64,000 nt of DNA from Lachnospiraceae bacterium (GTDB lineage Bacteria > Bacillota > Clostridia > Lachnospirales > Lachnospiraceae), in assembly GCA_017527205.1 (NCBI GenBank), contig JAFXQK010000002.1:62001-126000 (forward strand), written 5' to 3'. How positions within the stretch are numbered: position 1 is the first letter of the stretch; every line of letters begins with the position of its first letter. Position numbers and translations under genes: made by a program. The notes under the pieces are model-generated. The model was given only the letters and a program-made list of their open reading frames with translations, searched no databases and had not been told where the DNA came from. Of the stretch, positions 16,801 through 24,591 are shown piece after piece.

Positions 16801-19800
16801 CTTTGATCCTGATCAGGATGAGAGTTTGGACTTTAGTGACATAATGGAGTCAGGTGGTTTATATGTCAGAGATTTAGACGGAAATGCAGTAAATGATTAT
16901 GTTGGCTTTGCTTATGTTCATCAGGGGCAGGTAATGGCCGTTGAACGAAGTTTAAATTCAAGAAGCGAAAGAGTTCATGTTGCGTTAGGCGAAAATGTGA
17001 AATGCATGATTTTACCATTTAGGAATTTGTTTTTTGAAGATCAAAAGGGCGCTAATATCAATGCATTTGCGGTAGAATATGTGCCCAACGGGAGGAACCA
17101 AACAATATATCTTCCGTATCAAATGATTTACCGATTGAATATTCTTGGCGCAGATGGTCAGCCAATGTCAGATTCTGATTTGAATCAACTGATCTTCCGT
17201 ATGTTTGATCAAAACCATTATCCTGACACAGAGTTTAGCCGGGATCAAGCTGGAACACAATTTGTATTGACGAATCCACTCAAGTTTTCCAACGGTAACT
17301 TTACTCTATTCGTTGGATATGGTGACTTACTAGATGATGTCCTGTCTAATATGTACCCTTTTTGGGAGAATGAGAAAAATGCAGTTAGGAAGGAAATAAA
17401 CATTTTTCGACAATCTGGCATTGTCAACATCTGCCTAAAGGATAAAATTGTTAGAATTAACAGAAGACATGGACTTACGACAGAATTAAAGAACATTACT
17501 GCCTTGCCAGATGGAAATCTGCTTGTTAGGTTAAGTCAAACTTCTTATTTGATGGGTGACAGTTACATAAAGCTTCCAGAAGGTGCCTATGATATAAAGA
17601 TAGATCATGAACCCGCTATCATGGTGGATGGTAAGGTTTTAATTCAGAGATATGAAGGAGATACGGAAATTAATAGGCATAATTTGTGCTTTGCCATTCA
17701 ATCTTCGGATTTATTGAAGGATAATTCTGTCTTGGGGTATGTTTTGCAAGATGGAAAGTATGTGGAACAGAGATGTTTTCGGATATCCGCAGACCTTTTC
17801 TCTTATGGAATCAGCCATGACGTGAGTTCAAACGAGATCGTTTATGATGAGCCTGTTGAAAGCTCTGTAAAAAAAGGAGAATTGGTTCATGCGCCAAATG
17901 TTTACGGATTACAGACAGTGGGCGGAAGGTTCTGGGATCCCGATCCTATCATTGATGGTACGACCGTTTGGGATGTACATTATCGAAATATGGAGGAATA
18001 TAGAAAAGCTTGTGGTATCTATAGAGAAGGTGTATGGCTTAAGTTCGAAACAAGACAGGTGAATTTCGAAATTGCGTTAAACATAGATGGAATTCCCGTG
18101 GAATACTCCGATAGCATCATGCCATTTATGCCGCCTTCTAGTTTGGGAATGTTTGCTAGTGGGAGTTTTAGTAGTGGCGGATATTCGGGTCGTTCCGCTG
18201 GAATGCAATTAAGTAGAGGTTATTCTTTCTTTAAGAATCAATCTAGCGAAAAAGCTGAAACCCCAGCTATGGTTTGGGAAGATGCTGCTGAAGGTGGTGC
18301 ACCTCACATATGGATACCAAAAGAGTGGCTAGAATCATATGGTTTATACAATTCTGAGGAGGGTGTTGGCTATTTATTTGTACCTATGAGCGAACCGGAA
18401 CGCTATCCCAATGTCTATGAGGTGGAAATCTGCTTACGTTATATTGATGGAATTGGACAAAAGCAGATCATAAAGAATCAGGATTATGTAACGGTTTATG
18501 AGGACGCCCCTATTCTGGAGAAATGGTATTATGAAATGGAAATAAACGGAAAAGATACAGATAAATCTCCAGTATATCATTCTAATATCAGAAGTCGGGA
18601 AGCAAGAAAAGAGTATGAGAAAAATAGAAATGCTAATGTTGATCTTTTTTGGAATGGAACATTGGCATTTACCTTCCGTGCTCGTTTTGATGACCCAGAT
18701 ATGGTGGAAAATGTTTATGCAGTGGCAAATGTCCCAGAGGACTGTGATAATTTTGCATTTCGCCTAGAACGCGTGGAAGAGGATGCGGATGGATATAATT
18801 ATGTAGGTACGGGGATTTTGGGTGATTACTTGAATCCACCCAAGGATTTTGGCATATCCTATTCCCTAAAGGTAGCAAGAACTTATGAAAACATGCCGTC
18901 TGTCGATTTGGCTAATCTATCCGATGAAAGTGATCTTACGGCGAATGATCTGCCGGAGGGGTGGACCGTAGAGAGTGTAAGCCCAGAGAATGGTTGGACA
19001 TTGGCACAGACAGAAGCAGCATGGAATCTTTATGCAAAAGACGTGGCGGACGGAGTGCTGGATGACTTTACGCCGTATGTGGATGGAAATCTGCGTTTGT
19101 ATTGGCCTGCCATGAAAGTAATGGACGATAAAGGCGAGCCGGCAGTTATCTATGAGAATTATATTGATTTCTCAGAGAAGCAGGAAGAACGGATTGGATA
19201 TAGTGTGGCATTGATGGATCAAGGAGAATATAAGGCAACACTAAAGGTGAGTACGGATTATGATCCTGATAATGTTATTATGACCCAGACTCTGGAATGC
19301 TCAGATGCTAGCTATTTGTTACCCGTTGCAAAGAAGAATGGTTCTGCATTGAATCCTATGCCGTTCATGCTTGAAAACAATGACTTGAATCAGAGAATAA
19401 AGAGTGCATTGGCGTCTCGAAAGCTTCCAGGACCAGATGGCGTGATTAAGATCGTGAAGGCTGGTGCAGGGAAGGCGGCCACCATTAGTCAAACAGCTAA
19501 GTATTATGGTGAACGTGCAAATGTCATCAAGCCATATTTGGAAGCAGGCAAAGAAGTCAACACTTATGGAAATCTGTATGGGGATTTTATGCAGGGAGCG
19601 AGGGAAGAAGCCTATTGGGCAAGCAATATGCCAGAAGATATGAGAATGGAATACATTAGATTTCATGAAAGTTGTCTGGTAGGTAATGCATTGACGAAAG
19701 TGGTTGGATCAATACCGGGGATAGGGCTTTTGGGGAAGTATGTTTCTTCCGCAGCAAAATATGCTTTTGTGGATAAAAAGATAGAAAACCTTGAAAGCCA

Positions 19801-21589
19801 TTTCAGAAGGTATGCGACAATGAATTCAGATATGGCAGCTCGTGCACTCAGAATAAAAAAATATTTGCAGGCTGAGTTAGATGCCTATGGAATGGATTAC
19901 TTGATTTCACAATATGGAAGGGAATTGATTGATCAATATTTTGGCGAGAATCCTTGTTACCACATCGACCCCTCCGGTTATGTATATGAGGGCATCGAGA
20001 GTCATGTCGTGCAGGGCGTGACGGCGACAATTTATCAGTATACTGGTTCTACGGCAGGCTGGACCTTTGATGCGAATGGTGTACTTGTGAGCGGAACGCC
20101 TGAGGCGGACAAATGGGTTGTTTGGGATTCGGAAAGCTACGGCGAGGATCCAAACCCGCACAATACGGATGCATATGGTCATTATGGCTGGGACGTACTG
20201 ATCGGTGCGTGGAAGGTGGTCTTTGAAAAGGATGGTTACGTGAGCGCTGAGAGTGCGGTACTGAACGTGCCGCCTGCACATACCGACGTAAATCTTTCAA
20301 TGGTTGCCATCACGGGCGCGAAGGTGAAGGAACTTACGGCAAACGAGGAGTATGTGGAGATCGTCTTTGATAAGCCGGTGCTGGTGGATGACGTGACTTC
20401 CCTGGTAACGATCTGTGTGGAGAACGATAAGAACGTGCTGGGTGGTTCGTTTACGGCAATGGATGAAGCAAATCTGGGAACGGGAAATAAGCAGGCCGCA
20501 GGAGCGGAGGACGTTGTGAAGCTTCTGGATGCGGCAGGGGCTGATGCAAAGGCGGCAACGACCTTCCGATATGCGGCCAAGGGACTGAGTCTTGGTCAGA
20601 AGGTTTTGCTGCTGCAGACCATTGGCGTTCGTAGCTATAACGGAATCGTGGCGCAAATTGATTACGCTAGTACGAACGTTCAGAAAAAGGCGGATCCCAT
20701 CACCAGCATAGCATATGTAGGCTCCGTGGCAAAAATGAATGCGAAGGAGACCAGAAATCTTGTGTCAGGACTGATCGTGAATGGAACGGAAGGGAGTCTT
20801 ACCTGGACTAGCATGGTGCCTGAGGTGGCAACAGTCGATAACAATGGTGTCCTTACGGCCAAAGAGACGGATGCCGGTGGTAATGCCATCGTAAAGGTGG
20901 CTGTCGCAGGAACGGATGCTTCTTGGATCATCACGATTCCCGTGGCTGCAAAGGGCAAGCCGATCACGGCTGCAACGCCAGTTAATAATCTTCCGAAGAA
21001 CCACGCACATGTTTGGGGCGCCTGGACGGTGACAAAAAATGCGACTGAAACGGAGGAAGGCTCTAAGAGTCACTTCTGTACGCTTTGTGGCGTGGAAGAG
21101 GCAGAAGTGATTCCTGCGGGGAGCGCCATGACACAGACGCAGGAGGAGTTTTATTATCTGGATCCCACCAGCGGAAGCACAAGCTATGTGAGTGGCGCGG
21201 TAGGTGGCATGAAGGTTGTCGTAAAGCATACGACGAAAGATCCTGTTTTGTTTGTGACCTTTGTCGGCATAGAGGTGGACGGAATTCCCGTGGACAAGGC
21301 CAATTATGTCGCTGAGGCGGGTAGCGTAAAGATCACGCTCTTAAAGAAATATTTAGATACGCTTTCCGTGGGCGAGCATACGATGCGCGTACTCTTTAGT
21401 GACAGTTCGCACTTGGAATTCAAGTTTACGATCTTGCCTGCACCGGAAAAGGGAAGCATCACTTCACCGGCGTCTGGAGATAATGGGACAGGAGCTTTTT
21501 CCTGGGCAGTCCTTGCTTTGGTATCCTGCGCCGTGGTAACGGGAAGCCTTGGCTATCGCCGAAGAAGAAAAGAGAAAAAGGTTGCGTAA
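13826..21589 (+). CDS. giant modular surface protein (FnIII, Big_2, CxxC module, C-terminal anchor)
   Basis: 2587 residues, exported. A signal peptide (WAWLLTLVMILGLVPIEG, then ARAEG) opens it. Two fibronectin type III domains lie at nucleotides ~14560-15100 (KLSWEASEGATAYVVY; SLSWSAPEPLRKTTGYHVY). A long middle region has no named fold but carries calcium-loop-like DTDGDGKSDN (~16366) and FDPDQDESLDF (~16803). A carboxypeptidase-regulatory-like module follows at ~19960-20300 (DPSGYVYEGIESHVVQG), a Big_2-like domain at ~20690-20945, and a CxxC module (HVWGAWTVTKNATETEEG, HFCTLCG) at ~21005-21110. The end is SPASGDNG, a hydrophobic span and RRRRKEKK: a sortase-like layout without LPxTG. The GTG at 13826 suits the GGGGG at 13814-13818; ATG at 13832 is the alternative. 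The middle (~15850-19950) is clearly AT-richer than both ends. Role likely adhesion or glycan contact, by inference. Confidence 0.82.
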   Translation: MKMTKKQRMVNRFWAWLLTLVMILGLVPIEGLTARAEGFIVVGPGGDDGETKFELVETLDDLQDGDTCVLMGRDLATSSWYVLTSSGDVMQATYEDGEISIITPEGMDILPDLARMTVESMTVINGSAQIEGGFDYATLYLELGEGTGWFLCESEMSVTWRSSEYELTAGVDANGVYLGNIYMSYTEGDPSSLEAYNEPWLVNREVCYEGTADEYIEYRIGLPWSETVDDWSNPTAYLYKIPSETQQVNPPAAPANFQTEADNELGAKLSWEASEGATAYVVYCNDVVLATTEELEYQDSDLTAGNAYSYAVSAKNRGGESDKTAAISVTATLAVPPMPTNLTVTPGLRGTLDMSLSWSAPEPLRKTTGYHVYRDGVRITESPITETTYVDQAEYAGQNLTYAVTAVNASGESEKTSEVGAKAPSVLPPSCDVTVSLNLPNAGFAKAFLSKSGCVQLRGERSYSLPITQDGDAGTYEFSDVLEDTYELALVISGKVVYSQPSALTVTSGEANAISADLSTVTNGFHGMVRIKQPGIVSSYHLKNNGYGWSVNEEGYLVDPNGNTAFWWSGERVFVKGTEYVYKAEEDKCYQLLDQVGVDLSKVTTGLTYQLPVGAQEDLVVVHVALTAAGVDLNQFYVMTNIWQNGMAKGHGSLYLDHEGKAVLLLPAGSGYEVSLRVLKTEKDGVIIPEKMIERRGVTNGDTISESLIADLQTVTIDFSDSLAELPAGVSLEGISVSVYSSATLREAPTVVYLDSQGKASARMIGDASDTYVAHVQSRNLSDVCTVNSAYYSLEGTRLKGKLNLTVLSQKVYKPVFQIQNGADMNGVKIHFNVDGQTYEEILIDTDGDGKSDNAFEFSGYEVKWKVREQLLPKKYHLAAANGSLNDLDDEMIYAISLRTYKTIKILLPNDGDDYSILVYNSVSQKYSEYEKNTITADESFTIEYIPSSTSAGTADDNQNMVVMVMPKSVVIVNRELKMKEWENLFPKLVKSFDPDQDESLDFSDIMESGGLYVRDLDGNAVNDYVGFAYVHQGQVMAVERSLNSRSERVHVALGENVKCMILPFRNLFFEDQKGANINAFAVEYVPNGRNQTIYLPYQMIYRLNILGADGQPMSDSDLNQLIFRMFDQNHYPDTEFSRDQAGTQFVLTNPLKFSNGNFTLFVGYGDLLDDVLSNMYPFWENEKNAVRKEINIFRQSGIVNICLKDKIVRINRRHGLTTELKNITALPDGNLLVRLSQTSYLMGDSYIKLPEGAYDIKIDHEPAIMVDGKVLIQRYEGDTEINRHNLCFAIQSSDLLKDNSVLGYVLQDGKYVEQRCFRISADLFSYGISHDVSSNEIVYDEPVESSVKKGELVHAPNVYGLQTVGGRFWDPDPIIDGTTVWDVHYRNMEEYRKACGIYREGVWLKFETRQVNFEIALNIDGIPVEYSDSIMPFMPPSSLGMFASGSFSSGGYSGRSAGMQLSRGYSFFKNQSSEKAETPAMVWEDAAEGGAPHIWIPKEWLESYGLYNSEEGVGYLFVPMSEPERYPNVYEVEICLRYIDGIGQKQIIKNQDYVTVYEDAPILEKWYYEMEINGKDTDKSPVYHSNIRSREARKEYEKNRNANVDLFWNGTLAFTFRARFDDPDMVENVYAVANVPEDCDNFAFRLERVEEDADGYNYVGTGILGDYLNPPKDFGISYSLKVARTYENMPSVDLANLSDESDLTANDLPEGWTVESVSPENGWTLAQTEAAWNLYAKDVADGVLDDFTPYVDGNLRLYWPAMKVMDDKGEPAVIYENYIDFSEKQEERIGYSVALMDQGEYKATLKVSTDYDPDNVIMTQTLECSDASYLLPVAKKNGSALNPMPFMLENNDLNQRIKSALASRKLPGPDGVIKIVKAGAGKAATISQTAKYYGERANVIKPYLEAGKEVNTYGNLYGDFMQGAREEAYWASNMPEDMRMEYIRFHESCLVGNALTKVVGSIPGIGLLGKYVSSAAKYAFVDKKIENLESHFRRYATMNSDMAARALRIKKYLQAELDAYGMDYLISQYGRELIDQYFGENPCYHIDPSGYVYEGIESHVVQGVTATIYQYTGSTAGWTFDANGVLVSGTPEADKWVVWDSESYGEDPNPHNTDAYGHYGWDVLIGAWKVVFEKDGYVSAESAVLNVPPAHTDVNLSMVAITGAKVKELTANEEYVEIVFDKPVLVDDVTSLVTICVENDKNVLGGSFTAMDEANLGTGNKQAAGAEDVVKLLDAAGADAKAATTFRYAAKGLSLGQKVLLLQTIGVRSYNGIVAQIDYASTNVQKKADPITSIAYVGSVAKMNAKETRNLVSGLIVNGTEGSLTWTSMVPEVATVDNNGVLTAKETDAGGNAIVKVAVAGTDASWIITIPVAAKGKPITAATPVNNLPKNHAHVWGAWTVTKNATETEEGSKSHFCTLCGVEEAEVIPAGSAMTQTQEEFYYLDPTSGSTSYVSGAVGGMKVVVKHTTKDPVLFVTFVGIEVDGIPVDKANYVAEAGSVKITLLKKYLDTLSVGEHTMRVLFSDSSHLEFKFTILPAPEKGSITSPASGDNGTGAFSWAVLALVSCAVVTGSLGYRRRRKEKKVA

Positions 21590-21591
21590 AT

Positions 21592-21626
21592 AAAAAGCGG
21601 CAGGGCGATTGCCTTGCCGCTTTTTT
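21592..21626. terminator. bidirectional terminator
   Basis: AAAAAGCGGCA (21592-21602) pairs with TGCCGCTTTTT (21615-21625), with GGC/GCC continuing inside, and T6 on the plus side and T5 on the minus side. It serves the surface-protein gene and the convergent AraC gene, whose stop codon overlaps its edge. Confidence 0.9.
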
Positions 21627-22431
21627 ACGGTGTCATGTCTGAGCGGGGGGAGGATCCCGCATATTTTACGTAGGCGCGGTAGAAGGAGCTATAGTCGGTG
21701 AAGCCGCTTTGCAGGGCGGCATCCATGGCGGAGGCTCCTTTTTGCATGGCTTGACGTGCAAGGATGACGCGTTTGTTGCGCACGTAGTCCATGGCGGTGG
21801 TGCCGAGGTATTTCTTAAAGTTGGTATTCAGATAGTTCTTACTGATGAAGAAATGGGAGGAGATGCTCTCCAAGGTTTGGGGCTCGGTGAGGTGCCCGTC
21901 GACGAAGTTGATGATCTCAAGCATCTTGTCGGGCATGGCATTGATAAAGGTTGCAGGCTTTAACGTGCGGCCGAGGATGTGGATCTGTGCGAGGAGCGCC
22001 TCCAAAAAGATGGGAGAGAGCATCTCTTGAAGCTCCTTTGGCTGGTCCTCTAGCTGATGAATGTGATAAAAAAATTCATCTAAATGAAAGGCCTCCGTGT
22101 GTTCATAGAGAACCTCGAGGGAGGGCTTTTTTTTATGGCTCGGCATGAGGTCCGTCAGGAGCTGTCTGCGCTCCGGCATCAGGTTGTCCGGAGAGAGGTA
22201 GAGCACGTTGCGAACATAGTCAGCACGCGAATTCACGCGGATGCCGTGGAGCACTCCGGGGCGAATTAAAAAGAGAGTGTGAGGCTTTAATGGGTAAATT
22301 TTGCCTTCGACCATGATGTCTGCATCGCCACAGATAAAATAATAGATCTCATAGACGGAATGAAAATGGCCGTCAATCTCAGAATAGATCTTTTTGTCCT
22401 TTTTATGATATTCCAAAACAGAAACTTCCAT
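21625..22431 (-). CDS. AraC-family transcriptional regulator
   Basis: 268 residues. The N-terminal cupin-like sensor (about 1-150) has HFHSVYEIYYFICGDADIMV and KPHTLFLIRPGVLHGIR. The C-terminal double HTH (about 165-265) has LESISSHFFISKNYLNTNFK and ALQSGFTDYSSFYRAYVKYA, the AraC signature. The ATG at 22431 is chosen because AGAGGA (complement of 22440-22445) is eight bases upstream; the frame extends further 5' but into AT-rich non-coding DNA. It is divergent from a three-gene oligosaccharide ABC importer, the usual arrangement for a local, sugar-responsive activator of that importer. Confidence 0.92.
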   Translation of the reverse strand: MEVSVLEYHKKDKKIYSEIDGHFHSVYEIYYFICGDADIMVEGKIYPLKPHTLFLIRPGVLHGIRVNSRADYVRNVLYLSPDNLMPERRQLLTDLMPSHKKKPSLEVLYEHTEAFHLDEFFYHIHQLEDQPKELQEMLSPIFLEALLAQIHILGRTLKPATFINAMPDKMLEIINFVDGHLTEPQTLESISSHFFISKNYLNTNFKKYLGTTAMDYVRNKRVILARQAMQKGASAMDAALQSGFTDYSSFYRAYVKYAGSSPRSDMTP

Positions 22432-22582
22432 TGCTTTTATCCTCTTTAGAAATGCACAAAAAATGCGCAGTGTTAAACTTTTAACAAGAATTTTAAGGAA
22501 ACCATTCACCATAATTTTACGTGAACTGTGTGATTTTTGCAATATTAAAATCCTTTTTTACAAAGATTTAGCATTGTGAAAA

Positions 22583-22591
22583 TGTTATGAT
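22583..22591 (+). promoter_or_regulatory. extended -10 promoter of the ABC importer operon
   Basis: TGT immediately before TATGAT (22586-22591), about 60 bases before the first permease start. No -35 at the right distance (TTTACA at 22557-22562 is too far), which suits activator dependence on the divergent AraC protein. Confidence 0.45.
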
Positions 22592-22653
22592 TTTTGATAG
22601 AGCTTGCATTTCTTTATGAGCAAAAAGCACAATGTCGGAAGGAGGGCTATTTC

Positions 22654-23622
22654 GTGGCCGCCGAGAAGAAAGAAGAAAAGGTAAAAAAGATTGTTGTACC
22701 AAAGCAGCAGGTGAGCTTTGGCACGTACATGCGTCGCTATTGGCAATTGTATGCATTGCTTGCATTGCCGCTGATTTATTTGCTTGTGTTCAAGTACGTG
22801 CCCATGGCATACGTACAGATCGCATTCAAGAAATACATGATCGGTAAAAATGTTTGGACCATGCCTTGGGCGAACAATCATGGCTTCCAGTATTTCATTG
22901 AAGCGTTTCAGAAGCCTGCATTCTTGAAGGCGCTGCGCAATACGCTTCTTCTGAATTTCCTGGATCTCCTTCTTGGCTTCCCAATGCCGATCATCTTCGC
23001 GCTGATCTTAAATGAGTTGCCGTTTAAGGGCTTCAAGAAGTGCGTACAGACCATCGCGTACATGCCGCACTTCCTTTCCTGGGTTATCATCGGAAGCCTT
23101 TCCCTGCAGCTGTTCGCAAAGGATTCCGGCATGGTAAATATGCTGGTGACGAGCCTTGGCGGAAAGCCGATTCCTTTCCTGACGGAGAATATGCCTTGGG
23201 TGTTCACTTACGTAGGATGGGGCATTTGGCAGAGCTTCGGTTGGAATTCCATCGTATACTTAGCGGCCATCGCGGGCATCAGCCCCGATCTTTATGAGGC
23301 AGCGGCAATGGATGGTGCGGGTAGATTCCAAAAGATGTGGCACATTACGCTGCCGAGCCTAAAGCCGACGATCGTCGTACTCCTGATCATGAACCTTGGT
23401 TATATCATGGGCGGTGGCATGGAGCGTCCCATGGCTCTTGGCAACCGTTTGGTATCCGATTATTCTGAGGTCATTGCGACCTATGTATATAATGCCGGTA
23501 TTAAAGGATCACAGTTCTCGCTTACGACGGCGGTTGGTCTGTTCCAGTCCGTTATCGGTATCATCTTGATCCTAAGCGCCAACTTCGTTTCGAGAAAGCT
23601 TGGCGAACGCGGTATTTGGTAA
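22654..23622 (+). CDS. multi-sugar ABC transporter permease (LplB/YteP type)
   Basis: 322-residue integral membrane subunit of an oligosaccharide importer. Six hydrophobic spans follow a charged N-terminus (AAEKKEEKVKK). The first span is LYALLALPLIYLLVFKYVP, and the cytoplasmic EAA loop that docks the ATPase is EAAAMDGAGRFQKMWHITLP near residue 215. The GTG at 22654 is taken as start because AAGGAGG (22639-22645) lies eight bases upstream. It is followed 15 bases later by the partner permease. No ATPase gene is present, as usual for this class in Firmicutes, where a shared MsmX-like ATPase serves several importers. Confidence 0.93.
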   Translation: MAAEKKEEKVKKIVVPKQQVSFGTYMRRYWQLYALLALPLIYLLVFKYVPMAYVQIAFKKYMIGKNVWTMPWANNHGFQYFIEAFQKPAFLKALRNTLLLNFLDLLLGFPMPIIFALILNELPFKGFKKCVQTIAYMPHFLSWVIIGSLSLQLFAKDSGMVNMLVTSLGGKPIPFLTENMPWVFTYVGWGIWQSFGWNSIVYLAAIAGISPDLYEAAAMDGAGRFQKMWHITLPSLKPTIVVLLIMNLGYIMGGGMERPMALGNRLVSDYSEVIATYVYNAGIKGSQFSLTTAVGLFQSVIGIILILSANFVSRKLGERGIW

Positions 23623-23637
23623 AGGGGGAAGAAAGTC

Positions 23638-24510
23638 ATGAAAGTAAAATCTAGACAAGCCGTCGTGGGAGACTGGATTTTCGTCATTGTATGCGTGATC
23701 GTAAGCCTGCTTTGCGTACTGCCGATGGTCAACCTGCTTGCAAAATCCCTAAGCGGATCCTACGCCTTGGTGCGTAATGAGGTGTATTTGCTTCCCAAGG
23801 GTCTTAACTTTGACGCCTACGTGCAGGTGTTTCAAAACAGTAAATATGTGTGGTCCTTTGTCTGGACGGTTATCCTTACGGTAATTTGTACTTTTGTATC
23901 CCTGACTATGACGACGCTCTGCGCATATCCGCTGATTTTCGAAAAGCTGAAGGGCCGCAACGTCATCAACGTATTTATTACGATCACGATGTTCTTTAAC
24001 GCAGGCACCATTCCGAACTACCTGCTGATGAGAAGCCTTGGACTTTTGGACAATCCGCTGGTTTTGATCATTCCGAGTTGCCTTAGCGTTTACAACATGA
24101 TCATCATGCGAAGCTTTTTCTATGGCATCCCGGACAGCCTTCGTGAATCTGCGGAAATCGACGGCGCAAGCTTTTTCCAGATCCTTATAAAGATTTACGT
24201 GCCGCTTTCCAAGCCCGTTTTAGCAACGCTGGCGTTGTTCTATGCGGTGGGTCGTTGGAATGGTTACGGCGATGCGTTGATGTATATAAAGGAGGAGAAG
24301 CTCTATCCCCTGCAGCTCTATTTGTTTAACATCATCAACAGCATGAACAAGATGGAAGTGGCAACCAACGAAGGCTTCACCACGCCCGGTCTTGGCGCGG
24401 CCATGAAGGCAGCGGTCGTTATGTTTTCCACCGTGCCCATCCTTTGCATCTATCCTTGGCTTCAAAGATTCTTTATTCAGGGCGTAACGTTAGGAGCGGT
24501 CAAGGAATGA
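23638..24510 (+). CDS. multi-sugar ABC transporter permease (LplC/YtcP type)
   Basis: 290-residue second permease subunit. Six spans are visible: WIFVIVCVIVSLLCVLPMV at the start and VVMFSTVPILCIYPW near the end. The EAA loop is ESAEIDGASFFQILIKIYVP, and the C-terminus is FFIQGVTLGAVKE, the family hallmark of LplC/AraQ-like subunits. It forms a heterodimer with the preceding gene product. AT-rich leader bases 24511-24591 separate it from the substrate-binding gene and include GGGAGG ahead of that ATG. Confidence 0.94.
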   Translation: MKVKSRQAVVGDWIFVIVCVIVSLLCVLPMVNLLAKSLSGSYALVRNEVYLLPKGLNFDAYVQVFQNSKYVWSFVWTVILTVICTFVSLTMTTLCAYPLIFEKLKGRNVINVFITITMFFNAGTIPNYLLMRSLGLLDNPLVLIIPSCLSVYNMIIMRSFFYGIPDSLRESAEIDGASFFQILIKIYVPLSKPVLATLALFYAVGRWNGYGDALMYIKEEKLYPLQLYLFNIINSMNKMEVATNEGFTTPGLGAAMKAAVVMFSTVPILCIYPWLQRFFIQGVTLGAVKE

Positions 24511-24591
24511 TCCAAGCGATAATTATCGGGGCAACCCGTTAGTTATAAATACCAAATCACTTATTTTTTCTAAAAAGGGAGGAAACAGTAA

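Noticed and set aside
20297..20656. Several open frames antisense to the 3' third of the giant surface-protein gene
   Set aside because: No ribosome sites, no family resemblance, and codon bias follows the sense gene.
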